Source of the DNA: Hsuehochloa calcarea
Lineage: Eukaryota > Streptophyta > Magnoliopsida > Poales > Poaceae
Assembly (NCBI GenBank): GCA_036346395.1
Contig: CM070609.1
Span: forward strand, 47,440,777-47,504,776
Length of the DNA stretch: 64,000 nucleotides
Direction of reading: 5' to 3'
Shown: in pieces, positions 20,435-32,591 of the stretch
Layout: each line of letters opens with the position of its first letter
How positions within the stretch are numbered: position 1 is the stretch's first letter
Translations under genes and position numbers: made by a program
Notes under the pieces: model-generated
Seen by the model: only the letters and a program-made list of their open reading frames with translations
What the model was told of the DNA's origin: nothing
Databases searched by the model: none

Positions 20435-21106
20435 TCAAAGCACGTAATCATCCATGCTAAAATCACCCTCTTTACCCTCATCCAGACGCTTCCTAACCTC
20501 CTGTAATAACCGGTCACTCTGTTGTGCTTTCCGCACACGGTCTGGAATAGCTGACTCAAGAATCATCTGTGTCTCAACATGTGATGTACCCGCATAACAA
20601 TAAGATATTCCCATACGATCAAAATCAGCAATGAGGCAATCTAGAGTAGCGGGAGTCGCCTTGCGACTAACAGCATCAGCAACTACATTGGCCTTGCCTG
20701 GATGATACCGAATAGTAAGATCATAGTCCTTGATCAACTCTAACCACCTCCTTTGCCTTAAATTCAGATCCTTCTGGGTGAAGATATACTTGAGACTCTT
20801 GTGATCTGTGAAAATATCACAAGGCTCGCCGTATAGATAATGTCTCCAAATCTTGAGAGCAAAGACAACCGCAGCCAACTCCAAATCATGAGTGGGATAA
20901 TTCTGCTCGTGCTTCTTTAACTGTCTCGACGCATAAGCAATCACCTTACCGTCTTGCATGAGAACACAGCCAAGACCCACTCGAGACGTATCTGAAAAGA
21001 CTGTGAACCGCTTTCCTGGCTCGGGAAGAGTGAGAATAGGAGAGGTCACCAACCTCTCTTTCAAAGTGCGTAAGCCGCTCACACTCATCACCCTTTGGAA
21101 TCTCAC
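20435..21106 (-). pseudogene. Element G: RNase H
   Basis: A 223-residue frame with the gypsy RNase H pattern: FTVFSDTSRVGLGCVLMQDG (first catalytic Asp), YPTHDLELAAVVFALKIW (Glu and helix), FTDHKSLKYIFTQKDLNLRQ (second Asp) and KANVVADAVSRK (last Asp). The catalytic residues are visible. It removes the RNA template in reverse transcription. It continues the RT through a frameshift around 21106-21306 and ends just before the integrase zinc region. Confidence 0.93.
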
Positions 21107-21305
21107 ACCTTTCGAGTAAGTCGAGACATCGGTTTGGCGATGATAGGAAAATCCTGCACAAAACGTCGATAATAACCAGCCAAGCCCAAGAAACTCCTCA
21201 CCTCCTTCACATTAGTCGGCCTCTTCCAATCCACCCTTTGAGAGACCTTGCTAGGATCAACAAAGAATACCTTGAGGATTTATCACATGACCCGTAAAGC
21301 TCACT

Positions 21306-22133
21306 TCAAATCCGTAACTCACACTTCTTCAACTTAGCATAGAACTTGTGCTCTCTCAAAGTCTCTAAAACCAACCTCAAATGACGCTCATGATCCTCAT
21401 TGGTCTTGGAATAGATAAGAATATCATCAATGAACACCACCACGAAGTCATCTAGATACTCGTGTAACATGTTGTTCATGGTCTCCATAAAAATAGCAGG
21501 CGCATTAGTCAATCCAAAAGACATAACTTTATACTCATAATGCCCATACCTGGTGGAGAAAGCAGTCTTCTCTACATCCTGCTCACGCACACGGATTTGA
21601 TTATACCCTGACTGGAGATCGATCTTGGAGAATACTTGAGCTCCATTTAACCGATCAAACAAGTCCTCAATGCGGGGCAATGGATATTTGTTCTTGATTG
21701 TGACTGCATTAAGCGCACGATAATCAACACACATACGCCAACTCCCATCCTTCTTCTCTGTGAATAGAACAGGAGCTCCCCACGGCGATACGCTACGCCT
21801 GATCAAACCTTTAGCCAACAAATCATCCAATTGCTTCTTCAACTCGTCCTGAAGCAGACGTGCTAGTCGATATGGAGACATCGAGATGGGACGAGTACCC
21901 GGAACAAGATCAATGCGAAACTCCACGTCTCGCGCAGTGGCAAGCCCAAGCTCGGTGGGAACACATCCGGTAATCAATAACCACCGAATCTCCTCAATCT
22001 GCGGCCACACTCGGCTTTCGCCAAGAGCTAAAAGAAGCCCGCCATCACGACGACCGGAACAAATCCGACTAACATCGAAGAGAGCGCGAGGCGACTCCTG
22101 AAAAGTCAAAGTCTCCCTGCACGAGGTGCGCAT
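21306..22133 (-). pseudogene. Element G: reverse transcriptase
   Basis: The 275-residue frame carries the gypsy RT motifs in order: FRIDLVPGTRPISMSPYRLA, LDDLLAKGLIRRSVSPWGAP, MCVDYRALNAVTIKNKYPLP, FSKIDLQSGYNQIRV, FGLTNAPAIFMETMN and FIDDILIYSKTNEDHERHL, where FIDD is the catalytic YXDD-type box. The first ~50 residues belong to the protease/RT spacer. The domain looks catalytically intact but is separated from RNase H by a frameshift. Confidence 0.95.
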
Positions 22134-22515
22134 GCAGACCGTTTCTACGTAAACAGGATATCACGGCTCGATAAGAGTGCAACCAATCCATACCCAAGAT
22201 AACGTCGAACGGCTCCATTTGAATAACTATCAAATTCGCCATGAACTTCTCTCCATCAATGACAATAGAACACCCAGGACAAACAGTAGAGCTCGCAATA
22301 ATTCCCCTAGGAGAGCTAACTAACACTGACTGAGAAATCCACTGCATACTCAAGTTCGCTCTCCTAGCAAACGCCGTCGAGACAAACGAATAGGTAGCCC
22401 CTGAATCAAAAAGGACTAAAGCATCAAACAAATCCACAAGCAAAGTACCTGTCACCACGTCAGGACGACCCGCGAACTCCGCTGTGGGCATGGCGTACAC
22501 TCCAGGTGGCGCCAT
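22069..22515 (-). pseudogene. Element G: aspartic protease
   Basis: A 148-residue frame with ALVLFDSGATYSFVSTAFA (D-S-G active site and flap region) and FDVILGMDWLHSYRAVI (the ILGMDWL hallmark of gypsy RVP_2 proteases). It overlaps the RT frame by 65 bp in another frame. Releases mature proteins from the polyprotein. The active site is intact. Confidence 0.94.
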
Positions 22516-22549
22516 GGCGAAAGAAGACGACGCCGGCGGCGAGCCCCAA

Positions 22550-23851
22550 CAATCTGCGTGGCGGTGCGAGGTAAAGCCGGTCGTGCAACCCGGCGGTGCC
22601 GAAGGTGGCGGTACGCCGAGAGTACCCTACCGAGGCGCCTAAGTCAAGGAAATGGCGCTACCGGAGGAGCGATCATCATCTGGAAAGTTCCTCGAGCAGG
22701 ACCCACTGAAGAAGAAGATGGCACAGGCTCCCACTTGATCACACTAGCGGGGTTCTGGCGACACACCCGCTCCTTGTGACCCGGTCGGCCACACTGACGG
22801 CAATCTCCCGTCCAAGAGCACTCAGCAGCGCGGTGTCCATCACCGCACTTAAAGCAAAGCATGCCCTGTCCTGGGACAGGACGAAGAGCCGGAGTACCTA
22901 CAAAATGACGAGGCGCCGAAGAAGAGAACGGCCTCGACTGCTTAGACTTGAAGGACTGCGGTCCTCCCTTGAATTTCGTGGAAAGGTGTTGAGCAGACCC
23001 ACTTCCTCACTAGAGCTCCTCTTCTGGTCACCACCAGAAGCTACCAGTCCACTAGAGGCTTGCTGCCCCTTTGTGAGCTGCATCTCCAACTCCATGCCCC
23101 TAGCTTGCTCCACAACAGAGCTGTAGTCACGGAGTGGAGTAGCTCCCAACACATGCCGGTACTCAGAATTGAGACCCCGACGGAACCTCTTGGCTTTCTG
23201 AAGATCATCGTTCACTACCGAAGGGACAAAGCGAACCAAGTTGTTGAACTCAGCCTCATACTCAGCAATAGACCTCTTCCCCTGAGCAAAGGTCGTCAAG
23301 GCAACCTCCATCTTCTCAAAAAGAGTAGGGTAGAACTTTCCTTGAACCGATCAACAAAGTCCTCCCAAGTGATCGCCCTTGAGTGGCGGTCCTCAAGACA
23401 ACAAGCCCTCCCAAAGAAATATCGCTTGCCCTTGGTGAAAGGCCACAAAGCGGACCCTCTGATGTGAGGACATCTCTAAAGCTCCAAACTGCCTCTCCAT
23501 GTAGCGCAACCAATTCACGCTCGACGGTGTGCCCGACCCGTCAAACGGATCCAACCTCAACCCCATCCACTCGGTGTCATCCGCGCCAAAGAATCGTGGA
23601 GGTGCGACAGAGTAACAACATATGCCGCAAAGAATAGGTCTGCCGGCTACCGCTGACGAAGAGCATGGATCTCTCCCACCAACTCTCTCAAGAAAGCGGG
23701 GTCTCATCTCGACCCCAACCGAGGCGGGTCAACAAAGAACCCCTCACCATCGACTCATCTGCACAGGAGGTGGCTCCACGGACCCTCGCCACGGCCCCGA
23801 CCTCCACGCATCACAGCGGCCACCACGGCCACGCCCTCTACCCCTCGGCAT
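22550..23851 (-). pseudogene. Element G: gag with two zinc knuckles, frameshifted
   Basis: Probable start at ATG 23851, opening with an Arg/Gly-rich MPRGRGRGRGGR. Frame 23707-23393 contains WMGLRLDPFDGSGTPSSVNW and FGALEMSSHQRVRF, frame 23311-22898 contains MEVALTTFAQGKRSIAEYEAEF and FRRGLNSEYRHVLGATPL (retrotransposon gag core). Frame 22862-22644 contains two zinc knuckles, CFKCGDGHRAAEC (C-x2-C-x3-H-x4-C) and CRQCGRPGHKERVC (C-x2-C-x4-H-x4-C). Gag packages RNA in virus-like particles. At least two frameshifts. Confidence 0.9.
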
Positions 23852-24111
23852 AGCTATCAACCACAATCAACAATACACAATGAGTTCAAAGGTCAAAATA
23901 AAATCATGCATCAATAAACAACACAACTAAGCGTAAAAACTATATTCGCATTCTCTCCTAACCTCACTGCACTAGTGTGTCAAATTTTACGTTAGTTAAC
24001 CATTAGTAGATTTTAGTTGATTTACTAAAACTAAAACAAATTTTAACAATTTTAGTTTGTCTAAGTTGTTAATCTATTCACCATGCACCTAAAGCCCGCT
24101 CGATACTAATC
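23852..24111 (-). other. Element G leader and primer binding site
   Basis: Noncoding leader between LTR and gag. On the minus strand TTAGTATCGAGC (about 24096-24107), four bases after the LTR end, resembles the tRNA-Met PBS TTGGTATCAGAGC. The remainder is AT-rich with nothing else recognisable. Confidence 0.7.
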
Positions 24112-26491
24112 AGTAACACCCAAATTTCAACACCGAGCTTGGAATGCCACTAAACTACTCTCTAAACTAATAATTATCGACACACTATAAAATTACAGTA
24201 AGGAAAAACATCAATAAACATATCCATGGACCACAAAAGAACATGCATAATTATGGATCAAGCGATAATAAATAAGCAAGGAAATGTAATCAAGTAAACA
24301 ATCCAGATAGCACCAACTCTGAATCCAAATCATTGAAATAAATAATCTAGTCCAAAATATGACCTAAACTTTATTCACCTCTAACATGTCCAAGAGTAAT
24401 CCAACATTGAATGAAAAGATTCTTATGGCAAATGATCATGTGATTGAAGTATGGATCTAATCCATGTGCTCTACTCGCTCTCAGTCACGGCGTCCTCGAA
24501 GATCACCTAAAGACAACAAAAGAGCAAGGGTGAGTCCACGATCCAAAGAAACACATCAATATACAACGAACAATAATAAATCAACAAAGATTCAATAACT
24601 TCATTATCATCACGGTACTTCTATTAATATTCTCATGTTGTTATCTTCTTTGTTTCACACCCATTAATCTCATATATCAATGCAACTCTAATCTACATGT
24701 CCACATGCACTTCTTTCACAGATACCGGTATAGCATGAGTGAATGCTCGCGACAACATTCACTCTCAAGCCCGTTCCTCCTCAAGGATCGGGGACCTCCT
24801 CCACTCCCGTGGAGTTATGATCATTCATGATCACCTGCTCATATGCAAAGATGCTTATGTATGAAAAATGCAAACTCCATCATATTCATCATATCCAACT
24901 TTTTTCCTCATGGTTGTCAACAAAGTTATAACCATATCATTCCATTGTTTGCAATTAAATAAAATAAAAGCACAACAATAATGGTACTGAAAGATAAAGA
25001 ATCACAGTGATCATCATTGATCGCTGTCTACCATGCACTTGCCTTTACTGGTTGCGACGCACGGTTTGGCTAGAAGATGGCAACAAGTACGACGCCTCTC
25101 CTACATTAAATATTCAAATTTCAATACAAGCTACAGCATCATAAGAACAACAATCAATCGACATCGCTCCTACACGTCCCCAAATCTACCACGCTTCTCC
25201 GGTACCGAAAAGTTACCCATTGCTGTCTTGGTACTAAACCGAACGTAACTTTTGACTCAAAATTCCGATCACGACAAACCACCCAGTTCTGGATTCTACA
25301 CAAAATTACCCTCATTTTCTTAGATTACAAAGTCTTCTAATTAAATCATCTAACCCTCCGTTTTTAGCCCAGAAAACCGATCTGTCCGCTTCGGAACAGC
25401 GGGTCTTACTAAATTCATAACTTTTGTTTTACCCAACCAAAATTCGAGTTCTTAGATTCCACAGAACCCTTAGACGATTATCTACATCTTTCATGTAGAT
25501 CAAAAACTCTAATTAGTCAAATTACTATTTTTAATCTGCAGTCTACCAAAACAGCGCCGAAAGACGACAACCACAAAGACAGCAGTCTTCCAAAATTCAT
25601 ATCTCGAATTCTACTTGTCCTCTCGACATGATTAAATATGCTATAGAAAGATATCGAAATTATCTACAATTAACTAGTAGATGACATTTCCAAAATTCGC
25701 CATTAAGGTACCCGAATAAATCGTTCAACAGAACAGCAGGTTAAACAGACTCATTATTCGGCCTCTCTATTAGAAAATTATAAAACCTCTCTAATTAATC
25801 TAGATTATAATCTCTAATGAATACAAAATTTCATATTGTTACCGACAAGAATCCGGATCCTAGCTTCTTTTCTTCTAATTTTTTCCTCTCTTCCTTTATT
25901 CTCTTCCTTCTCTTCTTGTTTGTTTTGCCCAGCCGTTGCTCTACTTGCACTCTTGATTGTTTTCCCTGGCTTCGTTGGTACAGGCAGCAGCCACACGCCA
26001 CATGCAGCAGCCTTGTGGTAGCAGCGGGCAGCAAGCACATGCACAGGCGAGCGGCAAGCACAGGCTGGCGACGCAAGCGGCAAACGGCGATGGATTTTCA
26101 CGCACTGGCCAATCGGGCAGATGGCAATGCGAAAGTGGCTTCACGCGGACGGCCAGGAGGTGACTCAGCCAACACACGCACACGGACGTCGTGTACCACG
26201 GCGTCCACGCGTCGGCGACAGCAGCTCCCGGCGAGGATCTCCATGTGCCAAGTGAAAGAGAAAAACGATGGCGATTACTGCTGACGGCTCTCGGGTATTG
26301 GAAAAAAAAACCAAAACGGCGGCTAGGTGGAAAAAAAAGGAAAAAGAATGCTAGGGTTTCTAGAACTCCACTCCCACGATTTATATAGCTCTTTAAAAAA
26401 AACTCTGAAATATCCTATTTTCACGTATCCTCTTTATTTAATTACGCACAAGCCCTTAAGAGATTATTTATTTATTTTTCAGAATATTACA
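24112..26491 (-). repeat. Element G 5' LTR (full length, 2.38 kb)
   Basis: On the minus strand it starts TGTAATATTCTG and ends GGGTGTTACT. It includes the ~1.5 kb absent from the 3' LTR. Minus-strand TATATAAA is at 26387-26380. The frames at 25817-26388 on both strands are low-complexity and lie over the promoter and transcript start; I do not call them genes. Confidence 0.9.
26380..26387 (-). promoter_or_regulatory. TATA box of element G 5' LTR
   Basis: TATATAAA on the minus strand about 105 bp into the LTR. It is deleted from the 3' LTR. Confidence 0.55.
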
Positions 26492-29400
26492 AGTTAGGTT
26501 AAGTAGATTAATGAAGCAGGTTTCCATTACCATATATGCTTTTAACTAAACCAATTAGTGAATCAACAGGGTTGATGATTTGAGTACATACAAACCTTTA
26601 GCGAATAAAACTGAAGTAATCAACCTAAGCAGTTAGAGCCTCAAATGATATAGTCATGCTTAGGCATATGTATACATGTATGATCCAATGACCAGTATGC
26701 CCTAGGCCACGGTGAGTAAAGGTAAATGCTTGATCAAGATTAGTTTGTGGATCATTAGGGTTAATTAAAAATGTGAGGATAATTAGAAAGGGGTGCTAGG
26801 ATAAAAGTATATACATATATATATGTACAACCTTGTATGCAAAATGGTGATGAATATGCCATATCAGTTAGGGTCTAATTAAAGTAATGGTTTAGACAAA
26901 CTGGAGGTTGTAATATAAGCAATTAGAGGTTAGTTAAAATCATTAGTGTGCGATTGGCATTCAATTAAAAGAGCAACGTTAATTAGGACTCAGATCAAAA
27001 TAAGATTTGCCCCAGCTATAGTAGGCCCTAGGCCATTGCTATAACAAGGGTAGATAATAATAACGACAATATGTCAATAGTAGTTATCTACCTAACTAGA
27101 TGTAGGCATTAACATATGCTATAGCTAAGGACCAACCTATTATGCCAGGTGTACTTAGTGTATACCAAGCCACATAAGTAGTAAGGCTAGGTATAGATCA
27201 CCTCAAAGATGAAAGCCACAGCGGTAGACACCACTAAGGTTGTAAGGCGGGAGTCTAGCCAGTGCTTGGGAGTTCCAGCTAAGGCTCGTGGAACTTCGTC
27301 CGTAAATAGGATATAACAACTAAAAGAATAATTAGAACAGCTAGGCGTCGTGTAAGAGTAGCGGTGGTATGTTCCCAGCGGATGCTAGCAGTACAACCGC
27401 CAAACCATATCACCTGGGCTCTAGCTTTCATCCGTCGCTATCCGCTCTCGATAGAAGTATGATTCATGACCCAAAGGTGGATCAAAAGAGTCCTACCTAA
27501 CCGAGTGATCTCCCCTATATAGGTAACCGATGCGGAATATGCCTATAAATATTCTCTTCCTCCCGTTGGAATCCTAACTCCTTCGAACCAGCGGACTTTC
27601 CGAGAGCCCGATCCCTCTCACCCTCGCTTCAGATCAAATGATTGCCTAGCCCTAGTCCTGACTATCAAAGACCGCACCACAAGACCAAACTAATAGAGTT
27701 CATATTTATCTACTTTGGTCTTAAGTACTCCTTTCATTCCAAATATCCTTGGATATACTTCATTTCGTGTGATGTATTTCCTTCATCAACTTCCTTGATT
27801 TACTTCGTCTGAAGTATTTCCTTCATCAACTCCACTAGGAATGATTAATTTCATTTGGAGTACTTCGTCCTTTCAGGTTGTTGTTAGATGTGTTTATTTT
27901 CATTTGAAGTGTTTCTTGTTTACTTGTGTTTGGATTTATTGGATTTCATTTGAATACTTTCAAACGTTCTTGGATTCGATCGTATTTTCCGTAGTTAGAC
28001 GCTTAAGCCATGACAAGAATAGCAATCCCAACAAGGACAAGTTCGAGATCAAGATTAACATAACAGGAATGAGACCAAGATTACCAAAATATTAGCAAAG
28101 TGATCATCAGAATGTGGAGCAAGGCGATTATCAGAACATTGAGCAAGGCAAGTCAATACTTTGATCATTTTGCACATACTTTTGAAATGCAATTATATTA
28201 CTTTAAATTATGAAATTGCATTGCTATGATTTATCTAAATATATTGGTCTAGCTCATAGCTACTACCTTAATGATACTTGTGTATAAACTTCTAGTCCTT
28301 GAACTTGGACACTATCCTTTGTCACCCCACGATTAGTAGTTTACATACTAGTCAATAAGTCTGTATCTAAGTGTCATGCTTAGCCTTACTTAGATATATT
28401 GTCATGTGGGCATTAAATTGCCCAACATCATTCCACAGCTTAAAAATGAATTTGGGTCACGAGGTCGAGCCCTGGCCGGTATGTGGAACTAGAAAAGTAT
28501 TTTAAAACAAAAGAAAAACCAAAAATAGATTTCGACTCAGTGGTTGGAAGAGAGTGATCAATTGGTGATGCACGCATGGGGTATGGGGAAGCACCGTCTA
28601 AGTCAATAAAGGACCGAGTTCTTATGATGACCTCTCATGTAAAAATAGTATAACCACGAGTCTATAATGGGTACGACTTGGCTAACTAATTTGTTCGCCT
28701 CGGCATGGCTTCATCAGTGGTGGATGTGTGGCGTGGGTATGGGTAGAAGCAACAGATAAACTACATGGCTTAAGAGGGGCCCTCCTGTGAGCGAGGCTCA
28801 GGGAGGTGGAAACCTTAGCGGGCAAGTTAAGTTGAGGTGGGGCATTGTAAAGAGCTCGTGATAATCAACTTAGTCGCACATCTATGTAAGTGTGTCAGGG
28901 ACATTATAAGTTGAATAATCTCTTGTCGGTAAAGTGTACGAACTCTGCAGAGTAAGAAAACTATCTGGATAGTCGTGTTCGTGGTCAAGAGCTGTGTTGA
29001 GAACTTGCTTGAACTAGCTTTCATTTTTATAAAACAATTTCTGTGTGGAATGAAAAGCTAGGTGAAACCCGTAGATTTGAGATGGCCTAGTAGAGAACCA
29101 AAGTGAGAAGTACGGAATGTGACCCGAGAATGAGTATGAGCATTGAGTGGACGGAGCCACTCAATGGTATAGGAGATGGAATCTCCACTAGTACTTTACA
29201 ACAAAACTCGTTCATTTAAAACTTTTGTGAGTTAAAATGCTAAGTCTCAGGAATTGCTACTACATAATTTAATTCAAACTTAGCTTTGTGCAAATAAAAG
29301 AACCATGTACCTCCCTTGATCAGCCTTGCATATATAATAATTGCATTGTGTATTAGCTCACGAGTACGGTTGTGTACACATGCTAACTCTTTATATTCTT

Positions 29401-29760
29401 TTAGTTAGTAAGCATAAAATAAGGCTACATGTACAATTATGAGTGTTGGTGAAGACTAAAGATCAAGAAGGCCAAGAACTAGGTCGCGGGTCCTAGTCGA
29501 TTTCCTGTGGGTATATCGTGATGGTTCCACGTGTTGTACTTCAATTCTACTTCACCGATTATTTAAAGGTATTTGCCCTAGGTGGCTCTAAAAGACCAAA
29601 TGCCATAAGGTATATTTACGCTTTGTTTATTATTATGCAATAGCTTTACATTTTCATGATATGTGTTGATATACAATATTGTAACTGTGAGCACTAGCTA
29701 CTGATCTAGGAACTAGTGCTGTGAACACAGAGGATTCCAAATTATAAATTTGGGGTCCCA
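26492..29760 (+). repeat. LTR D' segment 4 (3' part)
   Basis: Resumes LTR D' after G's second AGTTA. From about 28200 it is the direct-orientation homologue of LTR D (9132-11200 read in reverse). The end is near GGGGTCCCA at 29760; D ends GGGGTTCTAACA, so the D' end is mutated and its exact base is uncertain. A second TATA-like TATAAATA at about 27544 followed by pyrimidine-rich sequence suggests another old promoter or inserted fragment between 26500 and 27700. No gene seen; short frames at 27841 and 28827 look like shadows. Confidence 0.6.
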
Positions 29761-31335
29761 TGACTAGCCAATAAATAATGTTTTTGTCACCTTAATTTTT
29801 GCCATGTCAAGACATCTTGAAAAAATAGCAAACATATTGTGTTATATAATAGTTTACCGCTCTAAAATTTGAGCTTGAAATTTCATATATAGGTAGAGTA
29901 AATTGAGCAAGATATCTAAAATCTTTTAGGAATACTTTTCTTGTTAATTAGGTGTCCTAACCATTGATGATTGCATGAGTGCATCATGAATTAATATATT
30001 TTTACCAAAATTTTTAAACTGAATTCAACCTCGTAAAATTCAAACACAATTCAATGACCCATCCTAAGTCTGAATTTAAATTAGGAAAATACCTCGTGAA
30101 CAGTGGAGTTTTAAATTTTATATGGATACTAGGTCACCCCAGGAACCCCTCTGATTTATTTCAAATTTTTAGAATTTTATTTGCTATATTTTGTAGCTCA
30201 ATCAAACTAGAACCAAATGAATTCAAATTCAGTCAAAGGTCGCACTGTTCATCGGGCTCCGACCTACCTACTGTTCCTCGGTTTTGAACCCCGACTCATG
30301 TCTGACTCACCGATCTGACTCGGCTAAACCCCCTAGCTGCACCGCCCACACCCTGCTCCGACTTGCGCCGCTCCGTGCCGCTGCCAACTGGGCCCCACAT
30401 GTCGGAGTCGTCTCCTACCTCGCGTTGGCACGCCCGCAGAAGCGCCGTGCCACGTCACGCCCGGAGCCTGCATCACGCCAGTGACACCGTGAGCCACCGC
30501 CTCTCCCGACCACTCCTGGAGCTCCTCTACTTCACGCCGCCTACATTGCCGTCATCTCCTAGGGATAATACCCCCTCCTTACATCCCCAAATCTTCATTC
30601 TTCCTCTCGATGGCTGAGGAAGGAGAAGCTCTCCTGGGCGCACCTCTCAGGTAAGCTCCGCTCGGATGCATCTTTTCTTCTCTAGGATCAATGTCGGTTC
30701 CATTTTAGCTAATCCCAGCCCCTGTCATTGTTTGTAGCTCCCGGAACGTCGTCGTGTCTTCCTCGGCTCCGGTTCGGGTCCAAAGCTTGCCCCCGAGGAC
30801 AGCTTCGTGCTTTCTTCATTTTCGGTGAGTATTTTCCTCACTCAAGTGTGTCACCTAGTGTTCCTGAGCATGCTTAGCTAAACCTCCCAGTCAATTTTGC
30901 CTTTGCATGATAGGAGTTCGCGAATTCGAAGGTTGGTCCATTTTTGGTCGAATGACAACTTTTCATCTCCCACTTTGATCCAGTAAGACACTCTTCAATT
31001 GCTTGCTACCAGAGTATACTCTAGTGATTCTTAAGCTATTCCAAAACTTCATTATCCTTCTTGTTGCTCAGAATGTCCTCTTCGCTTTGACCTGTGCCGC
31101 CGCCGTGGACCTCTTCGTCGCCAGTCAAACTCCGGCCAGCTTCTCTTCTCTCCAGCGCTCAGATAGTTTCCTTAGGCTCAGTAGATGCTCAGGCACCCGC
31201 TTGAATGGACGCTGCGGAGCTCTTTCGTTGATTGCACGTTTGCCGTTTTCACACCGCCACTCATCTCCGGTACGCCACCGCTACTGGCCGCCGTTGAGAT
31301 TTTTTTTTGTGCTATCGTAGCCTTGCCCGTAAACC
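29761..31335. repeat. LTR-like noncoding remnant
   Basis: AT-rich for ~480 bp, then GC-rich (30290-30600), then mixed: the profile of a gypsy LTR U3/R region, but I find neither TG/CA ends nor a PBS. The last 24 bp (31312-31335) are identical to the end of element I's LTR (37371-37394), and the match extends weakly ~20 bp further upstream. Frames at 30284-31320 are low-complexity. No gene is supported. Confidence 0.45.
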
Positions 31336-31660
31336 TTCAGTATGGCGCCGTGAGGTGCTGCTGGACGCCATGTTCAGCACAGTACTCACCGAATTCAACC
31401 GTCGTGAATTCACCGCCACGGTTAGTACAGAGGGCACACAGCTTGCGCTCGGTTTCCACCTCAACGCCAATATGGAAACGCTTGATCGCCACCGACGCCT
31501 CATCCTTCGTCGTGAGCAAGACCAGCCACATGTAGCGGCTGAAGTCGTCGACAAGGAGCAGAAAATATTTCTTCCCCCTGGTGTGGCCGAAGCGATAGGG
31601 CCACAGAGATCACTGTGCACCAGATCGAGGACGTGCTCCGCGCGGTACTTTGACTGCTCC
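31336..31660 (-). pseudogene. Element H: copia integrase fragment
   Basis: Minus-strand frames give MHSDLCGPIASATPGG (first catalytic Asp), FLLLVDDFSRYMWLVLLTT-like sequence in the adjoining frame, and CTNRGGEFTTVEFGEYC followed by HLTAPY, where the second catalytic Asp is replaced by Asn (codon 31421-31423). The piece stops at 31336, just before the catalytic Glu region, so RT, RNase H and the 3' LTR are absent. Frameshifted and inactive. Confidence 0.88.
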
Positions 31661-32591
31661 GAGAATGGGGTGCGCCGCTGCCATCAAGAGGCGCTTGTTG
31701 CAAATCTAATCGACATGATCGATCGTGGCGTACCCGCATACCATCTTTGCGCTGCACCAACTTCCATGGTGCTTGAAATTCAGTGCCCGCACTGCACGCC
31801 ATCGCCACGCATCCTCACCGCGCAGCATGACATACCGGTTGTGCAATGTTGAGGGTGAGCATATAGAGCCGTTGCGAAAGCGGTTTACCCGCGCAAGTAT
31901 GCGACGCCCTGGTCGCGGATCGTGAGTACGCCGTCTGGATGAGTGTTTGGTAGCCGCTCGCCGAGATGTTCAAGGCTCACTATGTTGCCGCGTGATCGTA
32001 GGATGTAGTACACCCCGTCGACTCACGGTGCTCCCGCTACGCAAGTGAACAGGGCGATATCACGCCTCAGATATCCACAACCGAGCCACGCCCGAACTTA
32101 ACGGAGCCGGTGACGACCTCATCCATCTCGCGAAGCTTGCACATCACCCGGACATGTGATTGCCGCACTAGTGTCCGGTACCAAAGCGCCATCGTGGGCG
32201 TCCTCACGCCCAAGATGCACCTGCGTGTGCACCTCGTTGAGCACTACGTTAGTGCCCGCGCCCACAGAAGCCTCGATGAGCATGCACACCTGCGCCATGA
32301 GAATTGCAGGTTCATCGTCGTCGGCTTGCATCAGGTGGGCCTACTCGGTACGCTTCAGCTTGTGGCGATCTCGAGTAATGCCGTGCATTTGTCGCAGCTT
32401 GTAGCACTAAATCTGCGACATGTCATGGCGTGCACCGAACGAGTCACTGTCCTTGCCGTCGTGTCCACCTTTGCCGCGCCCACGGCCATGGGGCTGCCGA
32501 GGTAACGGTTGTTACCACCTCTGCCGCTTCCCTTGTCACTGCCGGAGGAGCCGCCGCCTTGCTCCCTCTTCTTAGCACGTGCGAGCCACTC
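31661..32591 (-). pseudogene. Element H: protease / GAG-pre-integrase region, degraded
   Basis: Between gag and integrase the minus strand keeps scattered copia segments: LVPDTSAAI at about 32180 in the place of the D-T-G-A protease loop, and a DHVDEICNKRLLMA segment near 31700 in the place of the GAG-pre-integrase CxxC end. Many stops interrupt it. Assignment rests mainly on position. Confidence 0.6.

Larger units (their letters stand above)
18185..26491 (-). mobile_element. Element G: chromodomain Ty3/gypsy retrotransposon (8.3 kb, minus strand)
   Basis: Full set of parts in minus-strand order: 5' LTR (26491-24112), PBS, gag, protease, RT, RNase H, integrase, chromodomain, polypurine tract, 3' LTR (19051-18185). 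Target duplication AGTTA is exact at 18180-18184 and 26492-26496. The 5' LTR is 2380 bp while the 3' LTR is 867 bp because of an internal deletion. Coding parts carry frameshifts, so it is not autonomous now. The chromodomain end and TGTTACA LTR end place it with Tekay-like chromoviruses (inference). It sits in LTR D'. Confidence 0.93.

Noticed and set aside
25817..26388. Overlapping frames of 155, 95 and 81 residues on both strands
   Set aside because: They lie in the promoter and first transcribed part of element G's LTR, have opposite-strand overlap and biased composition, and show no domain.
29761..29763. LTR D' ending at TGA with CTAGC as target duplication
   Set aside because: The bases before D' are GCTAG and after it CTAGC or ACTAG; neither is an exact 5-bp match, so I do not claim a duplication.
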